64,000 bases of DNA from an uncultured Hungatella sp. Lineage in GTDB: Bacteria > Bacillota > Clostridia > Lachnospirales > Lachnospiraceae. The stretch is taken from the NCBI GenBank assembly GCA_910585435.1, contig CAJUEJ010000010.1, forward strand, positions 83,673 through 147,672, in the 5' to 3' direction. Shown piece after piece: positions 51,916-60,538 of the stretch. A program made the translations under genes and the position numbers. The stretch's first letter is position 1, and every line of letters begins with the position of its first letter. The notes below the pieces were generated by a model that did not search any database, was not told the DNA's origin, and saw nothing but the letters and a program-made list of their open reading frames with translations.

Positions 51916-52278
51916 TTATATTGCAGCATTATCTAGCGCGAAATTGGATAATCTTACTTTTTTTCTGGAGTTGCTTCTGATAAACAGCTTTCCCTGTTCT
52001 ATATATAAATCTTTTTGCTCCTCCGTAAGTGAGTGAAATATCTGTAAAATCTTCTGATCCCGGTAATCAGAGTTGGAAACGGGCCGAAAATTCAGCAAAA
52101 AGTCTGTGGATACGGAAAAATATTGTGCGATTCTTTTAAGGGTTTCAAAATCAGGCTCCCTGTTGTTCCGGACATAATTCCCGATGGCGCTTGCAGAGAT
52201 ATTCAGGGCGTCTGCAAGCTGCTTTTGGCTTAAGTCTTGTTCTTCCAGTAGTTCTCTTAAAACGTCTCCAAATTTCAT
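51916..52278 (-). CDS. XRE-family transcriptional regulator, divergent from the pel operon
   Basis: A 120-residue regulator with a standard N-terminal helix-turn-helix: VLRELLEEQDLSQKQLADAL, NISASAIGNYVRNNREPDFE, then IAQYFSVSTDFLLNF. The C-terminal third (SNSDYRDQKILQIFHSLTEE) is helical and may dimerise. It lies 257 bases from the first gene of the Pel-type operon and in the opposite direction. A perfect palindrome overlapping the pel -35 box is a candidate binding site; whether this protein is the repressor is an inference from position. Confidence 0.85.
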   Translation of the reverse strand: MKFGDVLRELLEEQDLSQKQLADALNISASAIGNYVRNNREPDFETLKRIAQYFSVSTDFLLNFRPVSNSDYRDQKILQIFHSLTEEQKDLYIEQGKLFIRSNSRKKVRLSNFALDNAAI

Positions 52279-52430
52279 CTTGACCGAATTCCTTTCGCGG
52301 CGTTTAAATCCAGACAGGTAAAGGAGTATAGTTTGACTGTCCGGAACTTTATCTTATGTTTAAAGTATTAAGTATACTCAAAATAATAATACAGGGATTG
52401 TGCCTGGAAAACGCAAAAAAACAACAAAAT

Positions 52431-52462
52431 GAATTGACTCAATTCTTATTGAATGCTATACT
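52431..52462 (+). promoter_or_regulatory. Promoter and overlapping palindrome of the pel-type operon
   Basis: TTGACT (52434-52439) and TATACT (52457-52462) are spaced by 17 bases. A perfect 15-base palindrome, GAATTGACTCAATTC (52431-52445; 7-base arms around one C), covers the -35 box, so a bound dimer would block RNA polymerase. The operon's first GTG lies 74 bases beyond the -10 box. No c-di-GMP riboswitch motif was seen in the leader. Confidence 0.72.
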
Positions 52463-52535
52463 TGAAAATAATTACGGCAGCTTCTCATACTGTGTTTTTG
52501 TGGTATGGCGATAAGAAAGAGGAGGAGATAATTCG

Positions 52536-54716
52536 GTGAACATACTGCTGGTAGGTGGAAACGGTAAAATCATGGATGCCATGATTGATAAATTAAATAA
52601 AGGCGGGCATCGGGTATATCTTTTAACCGGACAGAGGGAAAAGAAGATTTCTTATAAACGGGTATTTGAAAGATATAATTTTTCATATGATGATGACAAT
52701 ATCATGCATATTGTGGAGAGTGTTAAGCCAGATATCGTATTGTTTATGGGAGCATATGATACAAATTTTGACTGGCGCAACGGAAGGCAGGAAAGTGTGC
52801 GCTTTACATCGGCGCTGATCAATCTTTTGTCCGTATGTTCTGTTATGGAAAACGGACGTTTTATTTATCTCTCTTCTCAGGAAGTATACGGAGGAAGCTA
52901 TGGGAGTCCTGTCTTGGAGGAGGAGACGGTATCGCCTAAAAATTATAAGGCCATGGCCATCGCACAGGGAGAAGAAATCTGTAAAAACTACAGAAAGATG
53001 CAGGGGATTTGTACGGTTTCTCTGCGTTTCGACTGTATCTACAGTATTCCTAAAAGAGGGCATAAGGATGATAACCCATGCTTTGCCATGTGTTTAGAGG
53101 CTCTGAAAACAGGGAGCATATCTGCCAACGGGAAACATGTGTTTTCCATGATCTATTTAAATGATGCGGTGGAACAGATCTATAAGGTAATGATAGAAAA
53201 GGAAGTAAAAGAAGACTGCTACAATGTCTCGTCTATGGAAGAACTGAATGAGATGCAGCTTGCCGAATATATCAAAAATGGGATGGGAGCAGGAATCAGC
53301 ATTATTGATAATACGGTGGGGGACAGCGAGCGGCTGATACTTGACGGAGGCAGATTTAAAGAGGAACTGGGGCAGAAAATATTCGTTCATTATGACGAAG
53401 GGGTAAAAAAGGTTGCCCGGTTTATGGAGAAAAATAAGGACTATTTTATTAAAGATGAAGACGTGGGTGGAAGCTTCATAGGGAGGATATGGCACAATAC
53501 GAAGATTATATTCGGAACAATGGTGCCATTTATTGAGAATGTGGTATGCTTCTTCCTGTTTTTTGTGCTGAACAGCCAGACGGCAGGAAGCCGGTACTTT
53601 GAACGGCTGGATTTCTATCTTCTCTATGTGCTTCTGTTTGCAACAGTACATGGCCAGCAGCAGGCTATTTTTTCCGGCTTGATGGCAGTGGTTGGTTACT
53701 GTTTCCAGCAGATGCAGGGGGGAACAGGGTTTGATGTGCTTTTGGACTATAATACGTATGTGTGGATGGTTCAGCTGTTTATCATAGGAATGGTTGTAGG
53801 GTATATGAGGGATCTTCTGTATCAGGTGAGAAAGGAGAAGGATGAGGAACTCCGCTTTGTCAACGAAAAGCTGGAAGGGATTGAGGATATCAATGACAGC
53901 AATGTCAGGATGAAGCACAGCTTTGAATCTCAGCTGGTAAACCAGAAAGACAGCCTGGGAAAGATTTATGAGATTACCTCCAGCCTGGATCAATATGGAC
54001 CGGAGGAAGTGCTGTTCTATGCGGCACAGGTTCTGGGTACATTGATGGACAGCAGGGATGTGGCAATATACAGAGTAGCCAATGAGGATTATGCCAGATT
54101 GTTTTCGGCCACATCTCCTCAGGCCAGGAAACTGGGAAGCTCGATTAAATATACGGCTATGGAGGAATTGTACGGAGAATTAAAAGAGCATCGGGTGTTT
54201 ATCAATAAGACCATGGCGGAGGAGCTGCCCCTAATGGCATGCGCCGTGTATGCAGAAGAAGATATGCAGCTGATTCTCATGCTCTGGGGGATTTCGTGGC
54301 AGCGAATGACCCTGGCTGAGGCTAACCGGCTGACTATCATAGGAACACTGATTCAAAATGCTTCCCTGCGGGCCAACCATTATCTGGAAACCCTTAAGGA
54401 GCAGCGGTACGTGGAAGATACAAATGTAATGAGGGAGGAAGCATTTACTTTGCTTGTCAGGGCTTTCTTTGAGGCAAGAGACAAGGGACTTACGGAATGC
54501 ACTCTTTTGGAAATTAAAACAAAGAATGACGCAGATTACAGACAGGCGGTTTCCGTATTGGGGAAGGAGATTCGCCAGACAGATTACATGGGGATGCTTG
54601 CAGGCGGGAGATTATACATACTTCTTTCCAACACAAATAAAGGGAATGCCCAAGGCGTTATAGAGCGCTTCAGGGGTTCAGGTTATGACTGCCGATGGGA
54701 GGAGGAGATGGTATGA
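52536..54716 (+). CDS. PelD-like c-di-GMP receptor with N-terminal SDR epimerase-like domain
   Basis: A 726-residue fusion. Residues 1 to about 300 are an SDR/NAD-epimerase fold: nucleotide motif ILLVGGNGKIMDAM, YLSSQEVYGGSYGS, and the active-site Tyr at 137 in SPKNYKAMAIAQGEE, where the lysine expected four residues later is Ala141, so catalysis is doubtful. About four membrane helices follow (322-430), a coiled coil (430-470), a GAF-like domain (about 470-610) and a degenerate GGDEF-like domain (about 620-720). In the latter GGDEF is replaced (LAGGRLYILL), but an RxxD motif, Arg680-Gln-Thr-Asp683, sits at the I-site spacing. This is the architecture of PelD, which binds c-di-GMP and switches on Pel synthesis, plus an extra domain. 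The GTG start is backed by GAGGAGGAG. It overlaps the PelE-like gene. Confidence 0.85.
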   Translation: MNILLVGGNGKIMDAMIDKLNKGGHRVYLLTGQREKKISYKRVFERYNFSYDDDNIMHIVESVKPDIVLFMGAYDTNFDWRNGRQESVRFTSALINLLSVCSVMENGRFIYLSSQEVYGGSYGSPVLEEETVSPKNYKAMAIAQGEEICKNYRKMQGICTVSLRFDCIYSIPKRGHKDDNPCFAMCLEALKTGSISANGKHVFSMIYLNDAVEQIYKVMIEKEVKEDCYNVSSMEELNEMQLAEYIKNGMGAGISIIDNTVGDSERLILDGGRFKEELGQKIFVHYDEGVKKVARFMEKNKDYFIKDEDVGGSFIGRIWHNTKIIFGTMVPFIENVVCFFLFFVLNSQTAGSRYFERLDFYLLYVLLFATVHGQQQAIFSGLMAVVGYCFQQMQGGTGFDVLLDYNTYVWMVQLFIIGMVVGYMRDLLYQVRKEKDEELRFVNEKLEGIEDINDSNVRMKHSFESQLVNQKDSLGKIYEITSSLDQYGPEEVLFYAAQVLGTLMDSRDVAIYRVANEDYARLFSATSPQARKLGSSIKYTAMEELYGELKEHRVFINKTMAEELPLMACAVYAEEDMQLILMLWGISWQRMTLAEANRLTIIGTLIQNASLRANHYLETLKEQRYVEDTNVMREEAFTLLVRAFFEARDKGLTECTLLEIKTKNDADYRQAVSVLGKEIRQTDYMGMLAGGRLYILLSNTNKGNAQGVIERFRGSGYDCRWEEEMV

Positions 54717-55672
54717 TGCTGACCTATGAAGAGAATCTCTTTAGAATCCTGCTGATTATCAATCTGGTGGTGGCAGTCCTGTACCTTTTGGCGGCAGTTT
54801 TTATAGTAGTGCCTGTGAGAGCCCGCAAGAAGAAGGACGAAGAGGAGATACTTCGTGATAAACGGGGGGCATATGTGCTGCGTTTTGTTGTTATGGTACT
54901 GTGTCCGGCAGTGGGGATTTTATTTTTCTTTGTGTCCCATGTGCTGTATCTGACCATATTCCGGTTTCAGGTAAACCTGGAGGATGTGGTGTTCGGTAAA
55001 GAACGTGTACGGACGCAGCAGAAGGCAGATGAGGATCGGGAGAGAAATGTAATTCCTGTGGAGGAGGCCATTGCGGTAAATGACAAAAAGAGCCTTCGCA
55101 TGGCCATGATGAATATCATCAGAGGAGAGATGGAGGACTCTCTGTCATCTATTGCCCTGGCCCTGGATGCAGAGGATTCTGAGGCGGCTCATTACGCCGC
55201 CGCCGTCCTCAGCAGCAAATTAAATGAATTTCGTATGAACGTCCAAAAAATATACGGACAGTTTAAGGAGGATTCGAAAAACCAGGCAGAGTATGGGGAG
55301 ATGCTTTTAGAGTATATGAACAGCGTCTTAAGGCAGAATGTTTTTACACAGCTGGAGCAGAACCGGTTCGTAAAGATGATGGATGAGGTGGCAGAGGCAT
55401 ACTATGAAAAGTACGCTTTTGCAATGACAGAGCAGCAGTATGAAAATGTGTGTCTCAGATTGCTGGAGATAAGGGATTTTGAAAATTCGGAAAAATGGTG
55501 TCAGAGACTGTCGGCGCAGCATCCGGATCAGCTGCCTGCTTATACTTGTAAGCTGAAGCTGTATTTTACTGCAAAGAACAGGGAGGCCTTTTTTGGGACC
55601 CTTGACGCCTTGAAAAGATCAGATGTGGTGATCAACAGAGAAACGTTGGATATGATACGAATTTTCAGCTGA
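54713..55672 (+). CDS. PelE-like membrane protein
   Basis: A 319-residue protein with two N-terminal membrane helices (about residues 8-30, FRILLIINLVVAVLYLLAAV, and 53-75, VVMVLCPAVGILFFFVSHVL) and a long cytosolic helical part (about 95-319). Its order matches PelE, which has two helices and a TPR region and links PelD and PelG. Helical repeats such as ALALDAEDSEAAHYAAAVLS and VCLRLLEIRDFENSEKWCQR look TPR-like. Identity is low and the call rests mainly on position between PelD-like and PelF/PelG genes. The start overlaps the stop of the previous gene (ATGA), and the next gene begins 13 bases on. Confidence 0.72.
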   Translation: MMLTYEENLFRILLIINLVVAVLYLLAAVFIVVPVRARKKKDEEEILRDKRGAYVLRFVVMVLCPAVGILFFFVSHVLYLTIFRFQVNLEDVVFGKERVRTQQKADEDRERNVIPVEEAIAVNDKKSLRMAMMNIIRGEMEDSLSSIALALDAEDSEAAHYAAAVLSSKLNEFRMNVQKIYGQFKEDSKNQAEYGEMLLEYMNSVLRQNVFTQLEQNRFVKMMDEVAEAYYEKYAFAMTEQQYENVCLRLLEIRDFENSEKWCQRLSAQHPDQLPAYTCKLKLYFTAKNREAFFGTLDALKRSDVVINRETLDMIRIFS

Positions 55673-55685
55673 GGAGAGTGTGCAA

Positions 55686-57512
55686 ATGGTATCACATAGG
55701 AATTATCTGGCAATTACAATTGTAATGCTGGTTGTATTTTTCCTGTTTCAGTTTACAAATGTAGCCCTGGAAAGCCGGAATGCTTATGAGAGCAATCCGC
55801 ATGCTGTGGACAGGGAATGGCTTCCACGGAAAGCCGGAGCATACGGGGCAGGAGATTCAGAAGAAGGGCTTAAAGAGGGCGTCTGGGATGTATCCAGGGA
55901 TGTGGCTGTCTATATAGGCGATGAGAATGCAGCGGTGAGAAAAGTTGTGAAGACGTGGATATCCTACGCCAAAAAGCAGATGAAAAGCTACAAAACCCTG
56001 CAGGAATATGAGCGAAGGAGAGAAGGCGACAGAACAGACACCCCGCAGATGCTGATAGTAAATTCCGTTGATTTGGACTGGGAAAATGAGGAAACCGTCA
56101 GCCAGCTGGATGAATATGCGCGGTCAGGAATCAATCTGGTCTTTTGCGGCCTTCCGGATGTATCGGTCATAAAAGACAACAGACAGCTAAAGCGTCTTTT
56201 GGGTATTAAAGAGATAAAGGAAGAGGCGTCTGTGTCAGGTCTTCATCTGCACGAGGGCTTCTTTATAGGCGGAGAGATCGTTTATCAGGCGGGAAGCCAG
56301 GAGGAATATGAACGGCGGCAGAACATGGATCTGGTGTTTCCTGAGATTACTCTGGCAGCAGGAACAAAGGCATATATGACAGGCGTCTATGAGGATCGGC
56401 AGCTGGAGGAGGAAGAGCGTCCGGCTGTAATCTGGAGAAACCGGCTGGGAAGAGGGTACATATTTGCAGTAAATGGACAATATATGGAGGATGCAGCAGG
56501 GATTGGGATTTTGTCCGCAGCCTGGGCCCAGTCAGAAGATTATGTGATTTATCCGGTGGTAAACGCACAGAATATGATATTTGCCAATTATCCGGGGCTT
56601 GCAGATGAAAACAATGATGAGATGATAAAGTGCTACGGACGTACCATGCCTGAAATGATGCGCTATATTGCCTGGCCGGCCATTGTGGCATCTTATGAGA
56701 AAAATGCTATGGGACTTTCCTGTATGCTGGCTCCTCAGTTTGATTATGAGGATGGCAATGATCCAAAACAGTCAGATTTTCTGTATTATATGAAACGTCT
56801 GAATGAACAGGGAGCGGAAGTAGGGCTGTCAGGATTAAGGATGTCAGATACTCCTTTGGAGGAAAAGCTTGAAGAAGATGCCCAGCTTATAGAGGAAACA
56901 ATTCCGAAATACAGGTTTTCTTCTTTCTACGGCAAGGGGGTGTCTGATGAAGAGATAGATTCGGCCCTTTCAGGAGAATTTTTGAAAATGGTGCGGACGG
57001 TTGTGGCTGACTATGAAGGAGACGCTGAGGTGGTAGGCTATCAGTCGGAACAGATAACCAGGCAGACCGTTATTTCAGATGGCTACAGACATACATTTCT
57101 CGAAGATTTCCGGGTCAGAGCGGTGGAGACAGCCCTGGCATACACCAGTGTTCTGGCAGACATAAGTCAGGCTGCGTATCCGGAAAACTCTGAAGATACA
57201 TTTGAAAAGATCATTTATGATTTTGGCTGGAATACCCAGCATTACCTGGAAGGCTTTCAGGGATTTGCCCGGACAACCGTGTCTGTGTGCGATGAGCATA
57301 TCCGTAATTTCCTTGCCATGGATTACAGGGAAACCAGGGAGAACAACTCCATCAGGCTGGATGTGGCAAGTCCTCAGATGCCGGTATGGTTTATCCTCAG
57401 GACAGACGAAGGCCTTATAGACAAGGTGACCGGCGGCAGCTGGAAGGAGATCGAAGAACAGGTGTATCTGATTGAGGCTTTGGAACCCACCGTAGTTATC
57501 CAGATGAAGTAG
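55686..57512 (+). CDS. DUF2194-type membrane-anchored protein (possible PelA counterpart)
   Basis: A 608-residue protein with one N-terminal membrane helix (about residues 7-24, NYLAITIVMLVVFFLFQFTN) and a large part outside the cell. It resembles the DUF2194 family of Clostridia. The middle (QMLIVNSVDLDWENEETVSQ and SGINLVFCGLPDVSVIKDN) looks like a flavodoxin-like or glutamine-amidotransferase-like fold, and APQFDYEDGND together with later residues could be a deacetylase-like barrel. Pel polymers are trimmed and partly deacetylated by PelA in Gram-negatives; this protein occupies the analogous slot. No catalytic residues can be named with certainty, so enzymatic function is an inference. 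The ATG at 55686 follows GAGGAGAG. Confidence 0.65.
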   Translation: MVSHRNYLAITIVMLVVFFLFQFTNVALESRNAYESNPHAVDREWLPRKAGAYGAGDSEEGLKEGVWDVSRDVAVYIGDENAAVRKVVKTWISYAKKQMKSYKTLQEYERRREGDRTDTPQMLIVNSVDLDWENEETVSQLDEYARSGINLVFCGLPDVSVIKDNRQLKRLLGIKEIKEEASVSGLHLHEGFFIGGEIVYQAGSQEEYERRQNMDLVFPEITLAAGTKAYMTGVYEDRQLEEEERPAVIWRNRLGRGYIFAVNGQYMEDAAGIGILSAAWAQSEDYVIYPVVNAQNMIFANYPGLADENNDEMIKCYGRTMPEMMRYIAWPAIVASYEKNAMGLSCMLAPQFDYEDGNDPKQSDFLYYMKRLNEQGAEVGLSGLRMSDTPLEEKLEEDAQLIEETIPKYRFSSFYGKGVSDEEIDSALSGEFLKMVRTVVADYEGDAEVVGYQSEQITRQTVISDGYRHTFLEDFRVRAVETALAYTSVLADISQAAYPENSEDTFEKIIYDFGWNTQHYLEGFQGFARTTVSVCDEHIRNFLAMDYRETRENNSIRLDVASPQMPVWFILRTDEGLIDKVTGGSWKEIEEQVYLIEALEPTVVIQMK

Positions 57513-57534
57513 AAGAACAAAAGGAAGTAACATT

Positions 57535-58995
57535 ATGAGAATATGTATCATAGCAGAAGGGTGTTATCCATATGTGGTAGGTGGTGTGTCCGGCTGGACC
57601 CACAGCCTGATAACTTCGTTTCCGGATCAGGAATTCGTTATCCTGGCTATTGTGGCCAACCGCTCTCTGAGGGGAAAATTTGTGTACGATCTGCCGGACA
57701 ATGTGACGGAGGTCCATGAGCTTTACCTTGACGATGTGGACTGGGGAAAGAAAGAGCGGCGGAAAAGCCGAATGAACAGAAAAGAATATGATGCGCTGAG
57801 AAAACTGCTTTTGGGGCAGGAGACCGAGTGGGGAACACTGTTTGATTTTTTCCAGAAAAAGGACATATCCCTTAACGATATGCTTATGGGGGAGGATTTT
57901 TTTAACGCGGTTACAGAATATTATAAACTGAACTACAGCCAGCTGGTGTTCTCCGATTTCTTGTGGATGCTTCGCTCTGTCTATCTGCCGCTGTTTACCA
58001 CATTGAAAATGAAGATACCAAAAGCAGACATATACCATTGCGTATGTACCGGATATGCGGGAGTGCTGGGAAGCATGGCCAAATATCTGTATGGGGGGCG
58101 TCTGCTGATATCAGAACACGGTATCTATACCCGGGAGCGGGAAGAGGAGCTGATTATAGCAAAATGGGTGCAGGGAATCTACAAGACCATATGGATTGAG
58201 CAGTTCAGAAAGATGTCAAACCTTGCTTATGAAAGGGCAGATCTGGTGACCAGCCTTTATGAGCAGGCAAGGGAGCTGCAGACAGAGGTGGGATGCCCCA
58301 AAGAAAAGACAAGAATTGTGCCAAACGGTATCCGGATTGAAGAGTTTCAGGATATTCCAGGCAAGACAGAAGAGGATAAGAATAAAATCAATATCGGAGC
58401 TGTGCTTCGTGTGACCCCCATAAAAGATATTATAACCATGATACAGGCTTTTGGCTTTGCGAAAGAGAGGGAACCCTCCTTAAAATTGTGGATCATGGGC
58501 TCGTGGGACGAGGATCAGGAATATGCAAAAGGGTGTTTTGAGCTGGTGCGGACTATGGAGGTTCCTGATGTGGTATTTACCGGAAAAATTAAATCCGGCG
58601 AATATTACGGCAGAATGGATATGACTCTTCTAACCAGCATAAGCGAGGGACAGCCGCTTACGATTCTGGAAAGCTTTGCGGCTAAAAAGCCGGTGATTTC
58701 CACCGATGTGGGGAACTGCCGCGGTTTGATTCTGGGAGAGAAGGATGATTTCGGAGCAGCCGGGATCGTTACCCGTATCATGAATGTGCAGGAGATTGCA
58801 CAGGCAATAGTATCTCTGGCGCATAATGAACAGCTGCGCCAGCAGATGGGAGAGAACGGGTATAAGAGAGTGAAAGGCGGTTATCAGTTCAGATACATGC
58901 AGGATGCATATGAAAAAATATATAAAGAGTTTGCAGAGAGCATGCAGAAAAGATGGGAAGATAAGCAGACAGATACAGATGGCAGGGAGGGTTAA
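57535..58995 (+). CDS. pelF: Pel polysaccharide glycosyltransferase PelF
   Basis: A 486-residue GT4-family glycosyltransferase. The N-terminal IIAEGCYPYVVGGVSGWTHS is characteristic of PelF; the Rossmann region ISEHGIYTREREEELIIAKW and the nucleotide-binding EGQPLTILESFAAKKPVIS (E-x7-E) are present. PelF is the cytosolic enzyme that uses UDP-sugars (UDP-GlcNAc/GalNAc in known systems) to polymerise Pel and docks on PelD, PelE and PelG. It follows the DUF2194 gene by 22 bases (AAAGGAAG site) and precedes pelG by 2 bases. This is one of the two best diagnostic genes of the operon. Confidence 0.92.
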   Translation: MRICIIAEGCYPYVVGGVSGWTHSLITSFPDQEFVILAIVANRSLRGKFVYDLPDNVTEVHELYLDDVDWGKKERRKSRMNRKEYDALRKLLLGQETEWGTLFDFFQKKDISLNDMLMGEDFFNAVTEYYKLNYSQLVFSDFLWMLRSVYLPLFTTLKMKIPKADIYHCVCTGYAGVLGSMAKYLYGGRLLISEHGIYTREREEELIIAKWVQGIYKTIWIEQFRKMSNLAYERADLVTSLYEQARELQTEVGCPKEKTRIVPNGIRIEEFQDIPGKTEEDKNKINIGAVLRVTPIKDIITMIQAFGFAKEREPSLKLWIMGSWDEDQEYAKGCFELVRTMEVPDVVFTGKIKSGEYYGRMDMTLLTSISEGQPLTILESFAAKKPVISTDVGNCRGLILGEKDDFGAAGIVTRIMNVQEIAQAIVSLAHNEQLRQQMGENGYKRVKGGYQFRYMQDAYEKIYKEFAESMQKRWEDKQTDTDGREG

Positions 58996-58997
58996 AT

Positions 58998-60458
58998 ATG
59001 GCAGGTGTAGGTGTTAAGTTAAACCGTATTTTTGAAAAAAAGTCTATTGCGGCAGATATTGTAGGCTTTACTTACAGTATAATCATCACCATCGCCCCGG
59101 TACTTCTGATAATCGGAACGATTCTGCTTATGGGGCTGGTGCTGGGATTTAACAAGGCAGACTATCTGACCAGAGAATTATTTTCCTGTACGATTCTGTA
59201 TACCTTTGTGTTTGCCCTGTTAACCGTAGCTCCTTTCAATGCAGTGCTGTCCAAATATATGCAGGACGCCATCTATGAGGAGCGCTTTCAGGATATCCTG
59301 CCCTGCTACTACCTGGGACTGGCTATGAATATGGCTCTTACCTGCCTGCTTGGAATTCCTTTCTGCCTTTGGGAGCATTTTGCAGGTGGGGTACCGGTTT
59401 TTTATGTATTTTGCGGTTTTTGCTCCTATATTTCCATGACGTTTGTGCTCTATTCCATGGTATACCTTTCTATCTGTAAAGACTATGAGAAGCTTTTTGC
59501 GTTCTTTTTTATGGGGATGGCAATCGCGTTTTTGATGTGCCTGTTTCTGAATTATTACCTGGGATGGGAGATTACATGGAGTATGCTTTTGTCTCTGACA
59601 GCAGGATTTTTTCTGATAGCAGCTATGGAATTTGCTGCTGTGAAACGATATTTCAGGCAGAACAGCAACCGGTACAGGCCGGTACTGGGATATTTTAAAA
59701 AGTGGTGGCAGCTGGTGGTGACCAACTTTTTCTATATTTTCGGACTATATGTCCACAACTTTGTATTTTGGACCCATGAAACGAGAACTGTGCTTGTCAG
59801 AAGCTTTGTGTACAATCAGCCCTATGATATGGCTTCCTGTCTGGCAATGTTTACCAACATATCGGCTACCATTATTTTTATCACCAACATTGAAATGCAT
59901 TTCCATGAAAAATACAGAAATTATTCTGAAGCGGTTATCGGAGGAAAAAAAGCAGACATTGAAAATGCCAAGAAGCGTATGTTCCGGCAGCTGTCCAGCG
60001 AACTGATGAATCTGGTGCGTATACAGTTTATTATTTCGGTTGTGGTATATCTGCTGTGTGTGATATTTTTGCCCAGACTGGGATTTGCAGGATCCGTTCT
60101 GAGAATTTATCCCTGCCTGGCAGTAGGATATTTTATTTTGTTTCTTATGTATGCGGCTGTCCTGTTCATGTATTATTTCAATGATCTGCCGGGTGCGGTT
60201 ATCTCTACCTTAAGTTTTTTTATTGCAACATTAATCGGAAGTATCCTGGCTATGAACCTGTCAGAAATCTGGTATGGGGCGGGTCTGATAGGCGGGGCCT
60301 TTGTCGGATGGAGCGTTGCTTATACAAGGCTTCGCTGGATAGAAAAGAATCTGGATACCCATATCTTCTGCAGAGGCCAGCTTCTGAAACGGGGGAATGG
60401 TCCCAAACCGTCGGGCCTTGTATACAAAAAATATTGCCCGGACAAAAGCGGCGTTTAA
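58998..60458 (+). CDS. pelG: Pel polysaccharide transporter PelG
   Basis: A 486-residue polytopic membrane protein, about twelve helices, of the PelG family (MOP superfamily). Its start VKLNRIFEKKSIAADIVGFT and YSIIITIAPVLLIIGTILLM are typical, as are YMQDAIYEERFQDILPCYYL and FFIATLIGSILAMNLSE. PelG is thought to carry the polymer through the cytoplasmic membrane as PelF makes it. The gene is tightly coupled to pelF. In a Gram-positive cell no PelB/PelC outer-membrane path is needed, and no such gene is here. Confidence 0.92.
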   Translation: MAGVGVKLNRIFEKKSIAADIVGFTYSIIITIAPVLLIIGTILLMGLVLGFNKADYLTRELFSCTILYTFVFALLTVAPFNAVLSKYMQDAIYEERFQDILPCYYLGLAMNMALTCLLGIPFCLWEHFAGGVPVFYVFCGFCSYISMTFVLYSMVYLSICKDYEKLFAFFFMGMAIAFLMCLFLNYYLGWEITWSMLLSLTAGFFLIAAMEFAAVKRYFRQNSNRYRPVLGYFKKWWQLVVTNFFYIFGLYVHNFVFWTHETRTVLVRSFVYNQPYDMASCLAMFTNISATIIFITNIEMHFHEKYRNYSEAVIGGKKADIENAKKRMFRQLSSELMNLVRIQFIISVVVYLLCVIFLPRLGFAGSVLRIYPCLAVGYFILFLMYAAVLFMYYFNDLPGAVISTLSFFIATLIGSILAMNLSEIWYGAGLIGGAFVGWSVAYTRLRWIEKNLDTHIFCRGQLLKRGNGPKPSGLVYKKYCPDKSGV

Positions 60459-60538
60459 AAATCCTGGTATAACGCATTGTTTCGAAAGGAGCAGTGCGTT
60501 TTGGGCTTATTAACAACAATAGTCTGGGGATTGTATAT

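Noticed and set aside
52279..52535. c-di-GMP riboswitch upstream of the pel-type operon
   Set aside because: No GEMM-type conserved core was seen; control is assigned to the protein I-site and the promoter palindrome instead.
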